Source of the DNA: Agarivorans sp. Alg241-V36
GTDB lineage: Bacteria > Pseudomonadota > Gammaproteobacteria > Enterobacterales > Celerinatantimonadaceae
Length of the DNA: 64,000 nt
Assembly (NCBI RefSeq): GCF_900537085.1
Contig: NZ_UNRE01000001.1
Span: 1-64,000 of the forward strand
Direction: 5' to 3'
Part shown: positions 37,509 through 47,554 of the stretch, piece by piece
Layout: each line of letters begins with the position of its first letter
Numbering within the stretch: the first letter of the stretch is position 1
The notes under the pieces: generated by a model
What the model saw: only the letters and a program-made list of their open reading frames with translations
Told to the model about the DNA's origin: nothing
Database searches by the model: none
Program-made: the position numbers and the translations under genes

Positions 37509-38204
37509 TTAGATAAATTCGTAAGCATCACCATGTAATTGCTCTATCGGCAGGCCCTGCTTGGTAAAAGCAGTACGCGCGACATCGGCCATTTCAAAAC
37601 GGCCAGCAATGTATACCTCTAGGCCGCTCATATCGGCGAAGTCTTCAAGCACGGCTTCGTGCACTAGGCCTTTCTTACCGGTCCACTGCGGCATAGCTTG
37701 CTCAAGTACTGGCACAAATTTAACTTGGTCTAGTTCTTCCCATTGGTAAGCCAACTCATGCAAATACAAACCACCTAGATTGCGACCACCCCAATACAAA
37801 TAAATCTCGCGATCTTGCTCGGTATCAACAATATGTTCGATGATCGATTTAGCATAAGAAAAGCCGGTGCCGCCTACCATAATCAAAATAGGTCGTTGGC
37901 TGGTTTCATCAAAGCCGGCATTACCAAACGGCATTTCAACTTCAATCTCACCACTTTTCTTCAGTTTATCAATGACCTGCCTGGCATAAGGATTACCTTC
38001 TGGCGCACCAATATGAAGCTCTAACACATCACCTTGCTCGGGTGAACTGGCTAATGAAAACGGTCGTTTATCGTCTTCAGCCATAACAATTTGTAGGTAC
38101 TGGCCAGCCACAAAGCTCTGGCTCTCTTGTGGTTGTAATTCAACATTAAAAATATCATCTAAAATCGGCGAGACCGATGCAACCTTACAACTAATGCGCT
38201 TCAT
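37509..38204 (-). CDS. fre: NAD(P)H-flavin reductase
   Basis: A 231-residue Fre/LuxG-type reductase of the ferredoxin-NADP reductase fold. Flavin contact motif RPFSLASSP is near residue 47, the nicotinamide-binding GGTGFSYAKSIIEHI near 111-125, and IAGRFEMAD near 200. It reduces free flavins with NAD(P)H. It lies 4 bases after a 2Fe-2S ferredoxin gene and is cotranscribed with ubiD, an extended form of the E. coli ubiD-fre pair. Confidence 0.94.
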   Translation of the reverse strand: MKRISCKVASVSPILDDIFNVELQPQESQSFVAGQYLQIVMAEDDKRPFSLASSPEQGDVLELHIGAPEGNPYARQVIDKLKKSGEIEVEMPFGNAGFDETSQRPILIMVGGTGFSYAKSIIEHIVDTEQDREIYLYWGGRNLGGLYLHELAYQWEELDQVKFVPVLEQAMPQWTGKKGLVHEAVLEDFADMSGLEVYIAGRFEMADVARTAFTKQGLPIEQLHGDAYEFI

Positions 38205-38208
38205 ACTT

Positions 38209-38481
38209 TCACCCTTCTAAACTTATATTCAAATCTGATTTTGCACTGGCTAAGCAAGCCAAGAACCAACCTTTGGCTTGTTCTGCTTCACTTAGCATTG
38301 GCGCCATTCCATGGTAAATAATCTCGCCGGATGTACACCGGGCCAAACAACTGCAGCAGCCACCTTGGCGACAACGATGTGGCCAATCAATACCCTGTGC
38401 TAAGGCTGCTTCAAGCACTGTTTGCTGGGGCTCTACACTAAACTCTTGTTGTGCAAGCCTTACTCGAAAATTGCTGGCCAT
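38209..38481 (-). CDS. 2Fe-2S ferredoxin
   Basis: A 90-residue plant-type ferredoxin. Cluster ligands appear as HRCRQGGCCSC (C-x4-C-x2-C) near residue 40 plus a fourth Cys in FLACLAS near residue 73. The ATG at 38481 overlaps the ubiD stop codon (TAATG), so translation is coupled. Sitting between ubiD and fre, it could receive electrons from Fre. Similar ferredoxins are often fused to such reductases. Confidence 0.9.
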   Translation of the reverse strand: MASNFRVRLAQQEFSVEPQQTVLEAALAQGIDWPHRCRQGGCCSCLARCTSGEIIYHGMAPMLSEAEQAKGWFLACLASAKSDLNISLEG

Positions 38482-39947
38482 TAGTCTATGCCTAATTGCG
38501 CCCAAATACTATCAACACGCTGTTTCACTTCGGGAGCCATTTCAATCACTTCGCCCCATTCTCGATTAGTTTCACCGGGCCATTTATTGGTCGCATCCAT
38601 ACCCATTTTGGAGCCTAAACCAGAGACTGGTGAAGCAAAATCCAAGTAATCGATAGGCGTATGGTCGATTAAGGTGGTATCGCGCGATGGATCCATTCGC
38701 GTAGTAATAGCCCATATTACATCCTGCCAAGAGCGCGCGTTGATATCATCATCACAAACGATGACAAACTTAGTGTACATAAACTGGCGTAAGAACGACC
38801 ACACTCCCAACATCACCCGTTTTGCATGACCAGGATATTGCTTTTTAATGGTAACCACGGCCATGCGGTAAGAACAGCCTTCTGGCGGCAAGTAAAAATC
38901 CACAATTTCTGGAAACTGCTTTTGTAAAATAGGTACAAAGACCTCGTTTAAGGCAACGCCTAATACAGCAGGTTCATCGGGTGGACGTCCGGTGTAGGTG
39001 CTGTGGTAAATGGGATCTTTACGCATCGTGATATGCGTGATGGTGAATACTGGAAACTCGTCCACTTCGTTGTAATAGCCGGTGTGGTCACCATAAGGTC
39101 CTTCTGGTGCCGTTTCATTGGGTTCTAGATAACCTTCTAAGACTATTTCGGCGCTAGCAGGGACTTCCAAATCATTGCTAATACAATTAACCGTTTCAGT
39201 TCTACCGCCCCTTAGCAGGCCAGCAAAAGCATATTCAGATAGGGTATCTGGTACCGGCGTTACTGCACCCAAAATGGTCGCAGGGTCGGCGCCCAAAGCC
39301 ACTGATACTGGATAAGGTTTCCCAGGATTAAGCTCTTGGAATTCACGAAAGTCTATCGCGCCACCACGATGCGATAGCCAGCGCATAATCAATTTGTTTT
39401 TGGCGAGTTTTTGCTGGCGATAAATGCCCAGGTTTTGGCGTTTTTTATAGGGGCCGCGGGTAATGGTGAGCCCCCACGTAACCAAAGGCGCTACATCGCC
39501 AGGCCAGCAATGCTGAATAGGCAGTTTATCTAAATCGACCTCATCGCCACTCCATACAACTTCTTGGCAAGGAGCGGAGCGGAGCTTTTTAGTTGGCATA
39601 TTAAGCACTTGCTTAAATATTGGCAGCTTTTCCCAAAGCTCTTTTAAACCCTTGGGTGGTTCAGGTTCTTTAAGGTAAGACAGCCAAGTGCCTACTTCAC
39701 GCAAGGCCGACACCGACTCCTGACCCATGCCCAGTGCCACTCGCTCTGGCGTGCCAAATAAGTTACCTAGCACTGGCATAGAATGGCCTTTAACATTCTC
39801 GAACAGTAATGCTGGACCGCCCGCCTTTAGGGTGCGGTCGCATATTTCGGTCATTTCCAGTTCGGTAGATACTTCTACACTGATTCGCTTAAGCTCTCCA
39901 CGCTGCTCTAACAAATCAATGAAATCTCTCAAGTCTTTATATTTCAT
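38481..39947 (-). CDS. ubiD: 4-hydroxy-3-polyprenylbenzoate decarboxylase UbiD
   Basis: A 488-residue UbiD that decarboxylates the ubiquinone precursor with prenylated FMN made by UbiX. Seen are the [22 protein letters not shown] start, the central NLGIYRQQ prenyl-FMN region, [11 protein letters not shown] with the active-site Glu, and the [22 protein letters not shown] block. Length equals the E. coli enzyme within a few residues. It heads the ubiD-ferredoxin-fre operon. Confidence 0.97.
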   Translation of the reverse strand: MKYKDLRDFIDLLEQRGELKRISVEVSTELEMTEICDRTLKAGGPALLFENVKGHSMPVLGNLFGTPERVALGMGQESVSALREVGTWLSYLKEPEPPKGLKELWEKLPIFKQVLNMPTKKLRSAPCQEVVWSGDEVDLDKLPIQHCWPGDVAPLVTWGLTITRGPYKKRQNLGIYRQQKLAKNKLIMRWLSHRGGAIDFREFQELNPGKPYPVSVALGADPATILGAVTPVPDTLSEYAFAGLLRGGRTETVNCISNDLEVPASAEIVLEGYLEPNETAPEGPYGDHTGYYNEVDEFPVFTITHITMRKDPIYHSTYTGRPPDEPAVLGVALNEVFVPILQKQFPEIVDFYLPPEGCSYRMAVVTIKKQYPGHAKRVMLGVWSFLRQFMYTKFVIVCDDDINARSWQDVIWAITTRMDPSRDTTLIDHTPIDYLDFASPVSGLGSKMGMDATNKWPGETNREWGEVIEMAPEVKQRVDSIWAQLGID

Positions 39948-39977
39948 TGTTATAACCTGGTTTTTTAACTGCGTAAG

Positions 39978-40880
39978 CTACTGAGATTGCATCTCAATCA
40001 TTACCATCGCAGCCAACTCTTGATGTTCTGATTCTCTAAACTGCGCCAAAATAAACTGAGCAGCGGGAGGATACACTCTACCTAAACGAGCAATGGCACT
40101 ATAAGAAAAATACAACAGTTCTGGATTTTCTGCCGCGCCAAGCAACAGTTTGTATGCCCGCTCTGGGGGTAACCGCTGAATGAGCCACTCTAACAATGAC
40201 ACACTGTATTGATCCATAGGCAAGCTTAATACCTCGGCTAGCGCTTGATCGCTACCAATACCAACGGCTAAGGCAACCCGTACATTATTATCTGGGAAAT
40301 ACAAACGATCAGGCATATGCAGTTTTACATATTCAAGCTGCTCGGAATTTAACTGGCTAAAAGCACGCATTACATCCAGCTGCTGCGCCAATAATAAGGG
40401 ATTGTTTTTTCGAAAGATCAGCGACCAATGAAATTCGTCACGGAGTAATTCACTAAGATAAAGTTGCGAGCGCTCGGCTGATAGCTTGTTCAAAATTAAA
40501 CTGCGCGCCAAGGCTGGGTAATCATAACTAGGGCGTATGACTTCGTAGCCATCAATCACTGCCGCTTCACGCACCGTTGGTCGCTCAGACGCTAGCTCAA
40601 GTAGCCAGTTCTTTAAGGTTTGATCGGGAATATGTTTGTTTTGATGCAAATAACGCAAGCTTTGGAAAAGCAACGCTTCGCGGTCTTCTGGTCGCAGATA
40701 AGGCAGTAAATCAATCACCCAAGCTGGCTGGTTTTGCATTAGGGCGTCAACACTACGCTGCAAAATCATCAATGGGACATCTTGATAAAGCGGTTGGGAA
40801 AGAGGATTAGGACCTTGCTGCTCAGCCTGAACAGATAATTGAAAAAAGAGCCCTAGAACTACAAGAAAGCGTTTCATCAT
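39978..40880 (-). CDS. exported protein of unknown function, helical repeat type
   Basis: A 300-residue protein I cannot name. Residues 1-19 form a signal peptide (cleavage likely after VQA), so it is probably periplasmic. The rest is predicted helical, with recurring amphipathic units such as YPALARSLILNKL, LAEVLSLPMDQYS and YKLLLGAAENPEL that look like HEAT-type repeats. It has no cysteine cluster, membrane span or catalytic motif. It lies between rho and ubiD, an interval that usually has few genes, and behind the rho terminator. Confidence 0.75.
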   Translation of the reverse strand: MMKRFLVVLGLFFQLSVQAEQQGPNPLSQPLYQDVPLMILQRSVDALMQNQPAWVIDLLPYLRPEDREALLFQSLRYLHQNKHIPDQTLKNWLLELASERPTVREAAVIDGYEVIRPSYDYPALARSLILNKLSAERSQLYLSELLRDEFHWSLIFRKNNPLLLAQQLDVMRAFSQLNSEQLEYVKLHMPDRLYFPDNNVRVALAVGIGSDQALAEVLSLPMDQYSVSLLEWLIQRLPPERAYKLLLGAAENPELLYFSYSAIARLGRVYPPAAQFILAQFRESEHQELAAMVMIEMQSQ

Positions 40881-40887
40881 CCAAAAT

Positions 40888-40916
40888 AAAACTGGCCGAA
40901 TTAACGGCCAGTTTTT
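40888..40916 (-). terminator. intrinsic terminator of rho
   Basis: ACTGGCCG pairs with CGGCCAGT (40891-40912, six-base loop), followed on the minus strand by TTTTATTTT. It lies just past the rho stop codon and ahead of the exported-protein gene. It has T/A runs on both sides. Confidence 0.85.
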
Positions 40917-40919
40917 GGT

Positions 40920-42185
40920 TTATTTCTTCTGTGCTTTCATCGCGTTAAAGAATTCGTCATTGGTTTTGGTCATTGCCAATTTATCAATTAAGAATTCCAT
41001 TGCGCCAGTCTCGTCCATTGGATGAACAATCTTGCGTAAGATCCACATTTTCTGTAGTTCTTCTGCACTGGTAAGTAACTCTTCACGACGAGTACCTGAA
41101 CGGTTAATGTCGATGGCAGGGTAAACACGCTTTTCTGCAATTTTACGGCTTAAGTGCAGTTCCATGTTACCGGTACCTTTAAACTCTTCGTAAATTACTT
41201 CGTCCATTTTCGAACCGGTATCTACTAGAGCGGTAGCAATAATAGTTAAGCTGCCACCTTCTTCAACGTTACGTGCCGCCCCAAAGAAACGCTTAGGGCG
41301 ATGCAATGCATTGGCGTCTACACCACCGGTTAATACCTTACCAGATGAAGGAATTACCGTGTTGTAGGCACGTGCTAAACGAGTAATTGAGTCAAGCAAG
41401 ATGATCACATCTTTTTTGTGCTCTACTAAGCGCTTAGCTTTTTCAATTACCATTTCAGCTACTTGAACGTGACGGCTAGCTGGCTCATCAAAGGTAGAAG
41501 CGATTACTTCACCACGAACCAAACGTTGCATCTCGGTCACTTCTTCTGGGCGCTCATCGATAAGTAAAACAATCAATTCACACTCTGGATGGTTAAACGC
41601 TACGTTTTGTGCAATGTTTTGCAGCAACATGGTTTTACCCGCTTTTGGCGGAGCAACAATCAAACCACGTTGGCCTTTACCGATAGGTGAGGCTAAATCC
41701 AATACACGTGCAGTGATGTCTTCGGTTGCACCATTACCACGCTCCATGCGCAAACGGTCGTTGGCATGCAGCGGTGTTAAGTTTTCGAATAAGATTTTGT
41801 TACGCGAGTTTTCTGGCTTGTCGTGGTTAACTTGGCCAATTTTCAACAATGCAAAGTAACGTTCACCTTCTTTAGGTGGACGAATCTTGCCTTCTACCGT
41901 GTCACCGGTACGCAAGTTAAATCGACGGATTTGACTTGGCGAAACATAAATATCGTCAGGACCAGCTAAGTAAGAGCTGTCGGCGCTACGTAAAAAGCCG
42001 AAGCCATCTTGCAAAATCTCCAGCACACCATGACCAAAAATCGCTTCGCCGCTTTTTGCGTGAGCTTTTAAGATCGAGAAGATAATGTCTTGCTTACGTA
42101 AACGGGCTAGGTTTTCTAAACCCATGGACTCGCCTAACGTAATCAGTTCATGGACGGGGGTATTTTTTAGCTCAGTTAAATTCAT
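40920..42185 (-). CDS. rho: transcription termination factor Rho
   Basis: A 421-residue hexameric RNA helicase. The N-terminal [15 protein letters not shown] helical part and the cold-shock-like RNA domain ([29 protein letters not shown]) precede the RecA-like motor with Walker [20 protein letters not shown] and the Q/R loops ([25 protein letters not shown]). It ends untranslated RNA and enforces polarity. Length is near-identical to E. coli. It lies downstream of trxA, as in many gammaproteobacteria. Confidence 0.98.
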   Translation of the reverse strand: MNLTELKNTPVHELITLGESMGLENLARLRKQDIIFSILKAHAKSGEAIFGHGVLEILQDGFGFLRSADSSYLAGPDDIYVSPSQIRRFNLRTGDTVEGKIRPPKEGERYFALLKIGQVNHDKPENSRNKILFENLTPLHANDRLRMERGNGATEDITARVLDLASPIGKGQRGLIVAPPKAGKTMLLQNIAQNVAFNHPECELIVLLIDERPEEVTEMQRLVRGEVIASTFDEPASRHVQVAEMVIEKAKRLVEHKKDVIILLDSITRLARAYNTVIPSSGKVLTGGVDANALHRPKRFFGAARNVEEGGSLTIIATALVDTGSKMDEVIYEEFKGTGNMELHLSRKIAEKRVYPAIDINRSGTRREELLTSAEELQKMWILRKIVHPMDETGAMEFLIDKLAMTKTNDEFFNAMKAQKK

Positions 42186-42387
42186 AATGGTGAGTTTTCA
42201 ATTTTTATCGAAATAGGCTGACGGCAGCATGAGTTAGGTATAGTAGAGAAGCTTACTCGACTGTTTAGTCGGCCAAGAGGTAGCCTTTAATAACGGGCGT
42301 AGGAAAAATTCGAAAATAAAATTAGCACTAATGTGGGGAAAGATCCAGCAAAAGCAGGCAACGAATGTCGACCTGCTCACATTGTTA

Positions 42388-42714
42388 CTACAGGTTTTCG
42401 TCTAAAAACGCTGTTAATTGGGCTTTAGACAGTGCGCCAACCTTAGTAGCAGCTACTTTACCGTCTTTAAACAGCAGTAAAGTTGGAATTCCGCGAATAC
42501 CAAACTTTGGCGGCGTGCCAGCGTTTTGGTCGATGTTTAGCTTACCTATCACTACTTTGCCGTCGTACTCGTCAGCAACTTCGTCAAGGATAGGGGCAAT
42601 CATTTTACAAGGTCCACACCACTCAGCCCAGAAATCAACTAGTACTGGTGTGCTTGAGTTTAGTACGTCTGCGTCGAAGCTGTCATCGCTCAGCTGAACC
42701 AATTTATCGCTCAT
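42388..42714 (-). CDS. trxA: thioredoxin 1
   Basis: A 108-residue thioredoxin with the WCGPC active site near residue 32-36, the buried Asp in [10 protein letters not shown] and the cis-Pro in [10 protein letters not shown]. It reduces protein disulfides such as those of ribonucleotide reductase. GGAGT lies 7 bases before the ATG. It is followed by rho after a 202-base leader; the neighbour on the other side is divergent rhlB, as in E. coli. Confidence 0.98.
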   Translation of the reverse strand: MSDKLVQLSDDSFDADVLNSSTPVLVDFWAEWCGPCKMIAPILDEVADEYDGKVVIGKLNIDQNAGTPPKFGIRGIPTLLLFKDGKVAATKVGALSKAQLTAFLDENL

Positions 42715-43047
42715 TTAATACTCCAAAATTCTATGTTATCTGTCTCGATAATTTCATGACTATTTGAAATGATCCGACCAATGAATGCAAGCCTAAGCTC
42801 ATTCCAAGGGAATCTAAGCTACTACCAATTAACATAAGTGCTTCTTTGATTGCCCATTTTGTTTTGATCGAAAGATCTCGCTGATAAATAAAGAAAGGGG
42901 AACTGCCGAAATAATTACAAGTAACTAGGGTCTATTAAAAGGAATAAACCACAAATTCTCAGCGCTTAGATCACAGCCCCTAACAACTCAACACATTTAC
43001 TAAGAATGGGTGCTGGTAGTGCCACTTAGCTGTGATATGCTTACGCA
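42715..43047. other. trxA-rhlB divergent intergenic region
   Basis: A 333-base A/T-rich gap that must hold promoters for trxA and rhlB. I see no further gene, repeat or clear terminator. Confidence 0.5.
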
Positions 43048-44337
43048 ATGAGCAAAACACATTTAACAGAACTCCGATTTGCCGAGTTAGGACTGCAAGA
43101 TAAGGTATTAACCGCCTTAGAGCAGCACGGCTATCACAATTGCACCCCTATCCAAGCGCAAAGCCTACCCATCTTAACCAAAGGTAAAGATATTGCAGGC
43201 CAAGCTCAGACAGGTACGGGAAAAACTCTAGCCTTTTTAGTGGCTACGTTTAATCACTTGCTAACCACAGCAGTGCCTGAAACGCGCCAACAAAATCAAC
43301 CGCGTGCGATAATTCTCGCACCAACCCGCGAATTAGCCATTCAAATTCATAACGATGCACGTTTGCTTGCTAAAGCAACCGGCCTCAAGTTGGGTTTAGT
43401 TTATGGCGGTGAAGGGTATGCCAGTCAACGCGCCACATTAGATGAAGGTGTAGACATTCTTATCGGTACCACCGGGCGAATGATCGATTACTTCAAGCAA
43501 GGTGCATTTAGCCTAAACGCCGTGCAAGCGATGGTATTGGACGAAGCTGACCGCATGTTCGACCTTGGCTTCATTAAAGACATTCGCTATTTAATGCGTC
43601 GCATGCCAGAGCCAAAAGCGCGCTTAAACATGCTGTTCTCTGCCACGCTATCTTTCAAAGTGAAAGAATTGGCCTTTGAGCACATGAACGACCCAGAACA
43701 CGTTATTGTAGAGCCCGAACAAATGACCGGCGCTCGCATTCAAGAAGAACTATTTTACCCGTCGAATGACGACAAAATGGCCTTGTTGCAAACCCTAATA
43801 GAAGAAGAGTGGCCAGAACGCGCCATTATTTTTGCTAATACCAAGCACCGTTGTGAAGATATTTGGGGACACTTAAGTGCCGACAAACATCGCGTTGGTT
43901 TGCTAACCGGTGATATTCCACAGCGCAAACGGGTGCAAATACTTGAACAGTTTACCGAGGGTAAACTTGACGTATTAGTGGCTACCGATGTTGCAGCACG
44001 TGGCTTGCACATTCCTTCGGTAACCCATGTTTTCAACTATGACCTACCAGACGACGCTGAAGATTATGTTCACCGTATTGGTCGAACAGGTCGTGCCGGC
44101 GCCAGTGGCCACGCCATTAGTCTTGCCTGTGAAGAATACGTATTTAACCTACCCGCCATTGAAGAGTACATTAAGCACCCAGTGCCGGTAAGCCAATATG
44201 ATACCGAAGCGCTACTGCGTGATTTACCTAAGGCAACCCGAGTACATCGCGCCAAAGGTAATAACAGCCGTGGTGGGAACCGCAACAATAGTCGTGGTAA
44301 TAGCGGTCATTCTAATCAGCGACGTCAGCGTCACTAA
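43048..44337 (+). CDS. rhlB: ATP-dependent RNA helicase RhlB
   Basis: A 429-residue DEAD-box helicase. Motifs are [27 protein letters not shown] and [10 protein letters not shown] in order. The Gly/Asn/Arg/Ser-rich tail (about 405-429, with repeated NNSRG units) resembles the RhlB C-terminus that contacts RNase E. RhlB unwinds structured RNA in the degradosome. It is followed 21 bases later by gppA, as in E. coli. Confidence 0.96.
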   Translation: MSKTHLTELRFAELGLQDKVLTALEQHGYHNCTPIQAQSLPILTKGKDIAGQAQTGTGKTLAFLVATFNHLLTTAVPETRQQNQPRAIILAPTRELAIQIHNDARLLAKATGLKLGLVYGGEGYASQRATLDEGVDILIGTTGRMIDYFKQGAFSLNAVQAMVLDEADRMFDLGFIKDIRYLMRRMPEPKARLNMLFSATLSFKVKELAFEHMNDPEHVIVEPEQMTGARIQEELFYPSNDDKMALLQTLIEEEWPERAIIFANTKHRCEDIWGHLSADKHRVGLLTGDIPQRKRVQILEQFTEGKLDVLVATDVAARGLHIPSVTHVFNYDLPDDAEDYVHRIGRTGRAGASGHAISLACEEYVFNLPAIEEYIKHPVPVSQYDTEALLRDLPKATRVHRAKGNNSRGGNRNNSRGNSGHSNQRRQRH

Positions 44338-44358
44338 GCAGTAGATTCAAGGAACAGC

Positions 44359-45846
44359 GTGTCTAAAGTTTCACCCCTATATGCAGCCATTGATTTAGGT
44401 TCCAACAGCTTCCACATGTTAATTGTGCGGGAGCTAAGTGGAAGTGTGCAAACCATTGCCAAGGTGAAAAGAAAAGTGCGCTTAGCCGCTGGCTTAGATG
44501 CTAACGATAAGCTCGACCACGCATCTATGGTGCGTGGCTGGCAATGCTTAAGTTTGTTTGCTGAGCAGCTAAGAGACATTCCAGAAGCGCAAATCAAAAT
44601 AGTTGCCACCGCAACCTTGCGTCGTGCGACAAACGCTGATGAGTTTTTGCAGCAAGCCGAAAAAATCCTCAACCACAAAATCCACATTATTAGTGGCGAA
44701 ACCGAAGCTAAAATAATTTACCGCGGCGTGGCACATACCAGCAGCGGCAGTGGCAAGCGTTTAGTTATTGATATTGGCGGTGCCAGTACCGAGCTAGTGG
44801 TGGGAGAGCAAAGCGAAGCCTTGCTACTTAATAGCCTAGACATGGGCTGTGTTACTTGGCTAAAACGTTTCTTTCAACAAGAACTCAGCGAAGCCAATTT
44901 TGAGCTCGCCATTAATGCGGCTAAAGACGTCATTAGCCCAGTGCTCAGTGATTACCGTCGACTAGGCTGGCAAAGCAGTGTTGGCGCCTCTGGCACCATT
45001 CAAGCATTGTTAGAAATTGTTACCGCTCAAGGTCTCGATGAACGCATCACCTATTCAAAACTAAAAGCTATTCAACAACAAGTTGTGGCTTGTGGTTCAC
45101 TTGAAAAGCTTGAAATTCAAGGCCTGTTAGAAGAACGCAAGCCAGTATTCGCCTCAGGTTTAGCGATATTAATTGCCCTGTTCGAAAGCCTGCAAATAGA
45201 GTCACTTTCTTTAGCGGGAGGTGCCTTACGTGAAGGCTTGGTATATGGCTTACTTAGCCAAAAAGAGACCAGCAGTGTTAGAGCTCGCACCGTAGAAAGC
45301 TTCGTAAAACGCCACCGCATCGACAAGCAACACGCCGAGCGCGTGGCAAACTGCGCATTAACTATGGCGCAACAAGTAACACCTCAGCTTAGTAATCGCG
45401 CCTTAAGCCTATTGAAGTGGGCAGCCATGTTCCACGAAGTCGGTTTGAATATTGAGTTTAAAAAAGCGCCACAACACGCCGCTTACATCATTGATCACTC
45501 AGATTTACCCGGCTTCACCAGTGCACAAAAACACTTTGTATCCTGTTTGTTGTTAAACCAACGGGGGGATTGGCAAAGCGAACTGCTTGCCCAGCAAAAT
45601 GCTTTAGAAAAACCCGAAGCCCAAGTGCTCGCAAGGTTGCTACGCATTGCCATTATTGTGTGTATGCGTCGCACCGAAGGTAGTGTGCCTAAGATTAGCT
45701 TGTTTCAAGCTGAAGAGGATTGGCGGCTGTGTTTCCCTCCCACCTGGAATGAACAACATCCTTTACGCGCAGCTGAACTAGACCTAGAGGCAAAAGTACA
45801 AAGCCAAGCGGGTTACCCCTTAGAGATAATTGAAGCGCTTTGCTAG
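44359..45846 (+). CDS. gppA: guanosine-5'-triphosphate,3'-diphosphate pyrophosphatase
   Basis: A 495-residue GppA/Ppx phosphatase. The ATP-binding fold shows AAIDLGSNSFHMLIVRE at the start, RGVAHTSSGSGKRLVIDIGGASTEL near 140, and ASGTIQAL; the C-terminal half is an HD-type helical domain. It converts pppGpp to ppGpp in the stringent response. The start codon is GTG with AAGGA 7 bases before. Ppx is a close relative, but the rhlB-gppA neighbourhood favours GppA. Confidence 0.92.
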   Translation: MSKVSPLYAAIDLGSNSFHMLIVRELSGSVQTIAKVKRKVRLAAGLDANDKLDHASMVRGWQCLSLFAEQLRDIPEAQIKIVATATLRRATNADEFLQQAEKILNHKIHIISGETEAKIIYRGVAHTSSGSGKRLVIDIGGASTELVVGEQSEALLLNSLDMGCVTWLKRFFQQELSEANFELAINAAKDVISPVLSDYRRLGWQSSVGASGTIQALLEIVTAQGLDERITYSKLKAIQQQVVACGSLEKLEIQGLLEERKPVFASGLAILIALFESLQIESLSLAGGALREGLVYGLLSQKETSSVRARTVESFVKRHRIDKQHAERVANCALTMAQQVTPQLSNRALSLLKWAAMFHEVGLNIEFKKAPQHAAYIIDHSDLPGFTSAQKHFVSCLLLNQRGDWQSELLAQQNALEKPEAQVLARLLRIAIIVCMRRTEGSVPKISLFQAEEDWRLCFPPTWNEQHPLRAAELDLEAKVQSQAGYPLEIIEALC

Positions 45847-45861
45847 GGAGAATCTCCCTAG
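45843..45861 (+). terminator. hairpin overlapping the gppA stop
   Basis: CTAGGGAG and CTCCCTAG form a perfect 8-bp stem with an AAT loop that includes the gppA stop codon. No T run follows, so intrinsic termination would be weak. Confidence 0.45.
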
Positions 45862-45943
45862 AATAACTAAACACTCTTTAGCGCGCCTAAAGCGATTTTG
45901 TCTCAAACAAAACTCAACCACAAAAGAGCCAACGGGCTTAAGC

Positions 45944-46738
45944 CTATTGAGGCGTTTCCAGCTCAATTTTTACCCGTCGGCGATAATTAAGTAAGTCAAA
46001 ATCTTCACGCCAATATTCCTCAATCAGTTTATCCAGTAGCCCACTGTCTTCGGCTTTTTTTAAGGCGTCTTCAATAATAGCGGCCAGCTCCGGCTGAGAG
46101 TTACTCACGTAAAACTGAAAGTCGCGCTCATATTGCAAAATAAGGTAGGGTTCTATCGCCAGATAGGGATGATGTAAGGAGTCGTTAATAATCTCGGTAA
46201 ACCCACGCGAGAAATAATCGATGCCACGTTTGTGATTAGCTACCATCTTATATAAACGACGCCACTCGCCATCCACTTCAACGGTTTTTAGCTGATTAGC
46301 TTGCCATACATCTACATCAAACCAGTTCTTCCCAAACCCCCCGGTTTTATTGAGCTTCTGAAAATCCTCTAAGGTATTTACAAAGCGATAGGCATCCACT
46401 TCTGAGCGCGGCACTAGCAATAATCGATGGCCAATTAAGCCATTGGTTAAACCAATTTTAACCGGAGTAAAGTTGGGGTCATTATCGCGTTCGGCAGAGG
46501 CCAGTAACCACACCAAACTTAACTGGCCGTTGCGTAGCATCGACTCAGCTCGCTTTTGCGGTAAGTTGGCCGAGGGAATATCAATCACCGGTTGATGCCC
46601 CGCTTCAAGAAGGGCTTGCTCTAGCAGTTCATGGTAATAAATGTGTGAATCATCGGAATAAGCAGGTAAACGCAGTTCTACGTTTGCTGCCATAAGCTGG
46701 GTACTGAGTAGAGATAAACATACTACAAGTTTCCACAT
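45944..46738 (-). CDS. orphan periplasmic substrate-binding protein
   Basis: A 264-residue protein with a signal peptide (about 1-17, ending LMAA). The rest resembles the bacterial extracellular solute-binding family 3 fold: an AYSDDSHIYYHELLEQAL first lobe, a central DVWQANQLKTVEVDGEWRR hinge and a C-terminal ALKKAEDSGLLDKLIEEYW helix. No permease or ATPase lies nearby. The ligand is unknown. Such orphans in marine Alteromonadales may serve as sensors or partner with distant systems. Confidence 0.75.
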   Translation of the reverse strand: MWKLVVCLSLLSTQLMAANVELRLPAYSDDSHIYYHELLEQALLEAGHQPVIDIPSANLPQKRAESMLRNGQLSLVWLLASAERDNDPNFTPVKIGLTNGLIGHRLLLVPRSEVDAYRFVNTLEDFQKLNKTGGFGKNWFDVDVWQANQLKTVEVDGEWRRLYKMVANHKRGIDYFSRGFTEIINDSLHHPYLAIEPYLILQYERDFQFYVSNSQPELAAIIEDALKKAEDSGLLDKLIEEYWREDFDLLNYRRRVKIELETPQ

Positions 46739-46885
46739 TGCTTCTCTCCTTAGAGGCGAATGAATTTGATCGGAAGCGGAAGGCTACAGCGCTATTTTAA
46801 CAGTAGTCCAAATCTCAGCAATTCGTATTGAGAAACAGCTAAACATCATAAAATTAGCAAACACCTCAAGGTTTACCCAAACAAA

Positions 46886-46903
46886 GTACTATATCGCTAG
46901 TAC
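46886..46903. promoter_or_regulatory. TrpR-operator-like inverted repeat
   Basis: GTACTATATCGCTAGTAC has perfect six-base arms (GTACTA / TAGTAC) separated by six bases. The arms and total length match the TrpR operator consensus GTACTAGTTAACTAGTAC; the centre differs. It lies about 150 bases from both purE and the binding-protein gene. Confidence 0.35.
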
Positions 46904-46980
46904 ATAATTCGATTTTACTGGCTAACACTGCGCTAATATTGACCTTGGCGGGCAAGGCTGGCAAACTGCGCGCGCAAATA

Positions 46981-46998
46981 GACAACAATTTTGTTGTC
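46981..46998. promoter_or_regulatory. 18-bp palindrome in the purE leader
   Basis: GACAACAATTTTGTTGTC has perfect 8-base arms separated by TT and lies about 48 bases before the purE start codon. It could be an operator or a leader hairpin. No known regulator is evident. Confidence 0.4.
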
Positions 46999-47045
46999 GC
47001 GTAGAAACGTGTTACCACTGTGCTATTTAAGTCGAGGAGAATACA

Positions 47046-47543
47046 ATGCCACAACCACAAGTTGCCATTATCATGGGGTCAAAAAGTGATTGGCCAACTA
47101 TGGAAAACGCCGCCGAAGTACTACAACAATTAGGCGTTGAATTTGAGGTTGAAGTGGTTAGTGCTCACCGCACTCCCGACAAACTAATGGAATTTTCAGC
47201 CAATGCTGCCGAACGCGGTATTAAGGTAATTATTGGTGGTGCTGGCGGTGCTGCTCACCTACCTGGCATGGTGGCGTCTAAGACCCGTTTACCGGTACTT
47301 GGCGTACCGGTTCAAAGCAAAGCATTAAATGGCATGGACAGTTTGTTGTCGATTGCTCAAATGCCAAAAGGCGTAGCCGTAGGCACACTTGCCATTGGTA
47401 CTGCTGGTGCATACAACGCAGGTTTATTTGCCGCGCAAATCCTAGCAACCACGAATCCAGAACTGGCTGAGCGTATTGAGTCTTTCCGCACAGCGCAAAC
47501 TGAATCTGTACTGGCTCACCCTGATCCTCGCGTAGCTGAGTAG
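47046..47543 (+). CDS. purE: N5-carboxyaminoimidazole ribonucleotide mutase
   Basis: A 165-residue class I PurE that moves the carboxyl group from N5-CAIR to C4 in purine synthesis. Substrate motifs are GSKSDWPTM near residue 12, SAHRTPDKL near 40 and [12 protein letters not shown] near 70. It has a good GAGGAG ribosome site. It is followed directly by purK, which makes its substrate, so the pair works in series. Confidence 0.97.
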   Translation: MPQPQVAIIMGSKSDWPTMENAAEVLQQLGVEFEVEVVSAHRTPDKLMEFSANAAERGIKVIIGGAGGAAHLPGMVASKTRLPVLGVPVQSKALNGMDSLLSIAQMPKGVAVGTLAIGTAGAYNAGLFAAQILATTNPELAERIESFRTAQTESVLAHPDPRVAE

Positions 47544-47554
47544 TGGTAAGCAAG

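Larger units (their letters stand above)
46739..47045. other. divergent intergenic region upstream of purE
   Basis: A 307-base gap between the binding-protein gene and purE. It holds two inverted repeats, listed separately: GTACTATATCGCTAGTAC and GACAACAATTTTGTTGTC. I found no clear PurR box. A GAGGAG ribosome site lies just before purE. Confidence 0.5.
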
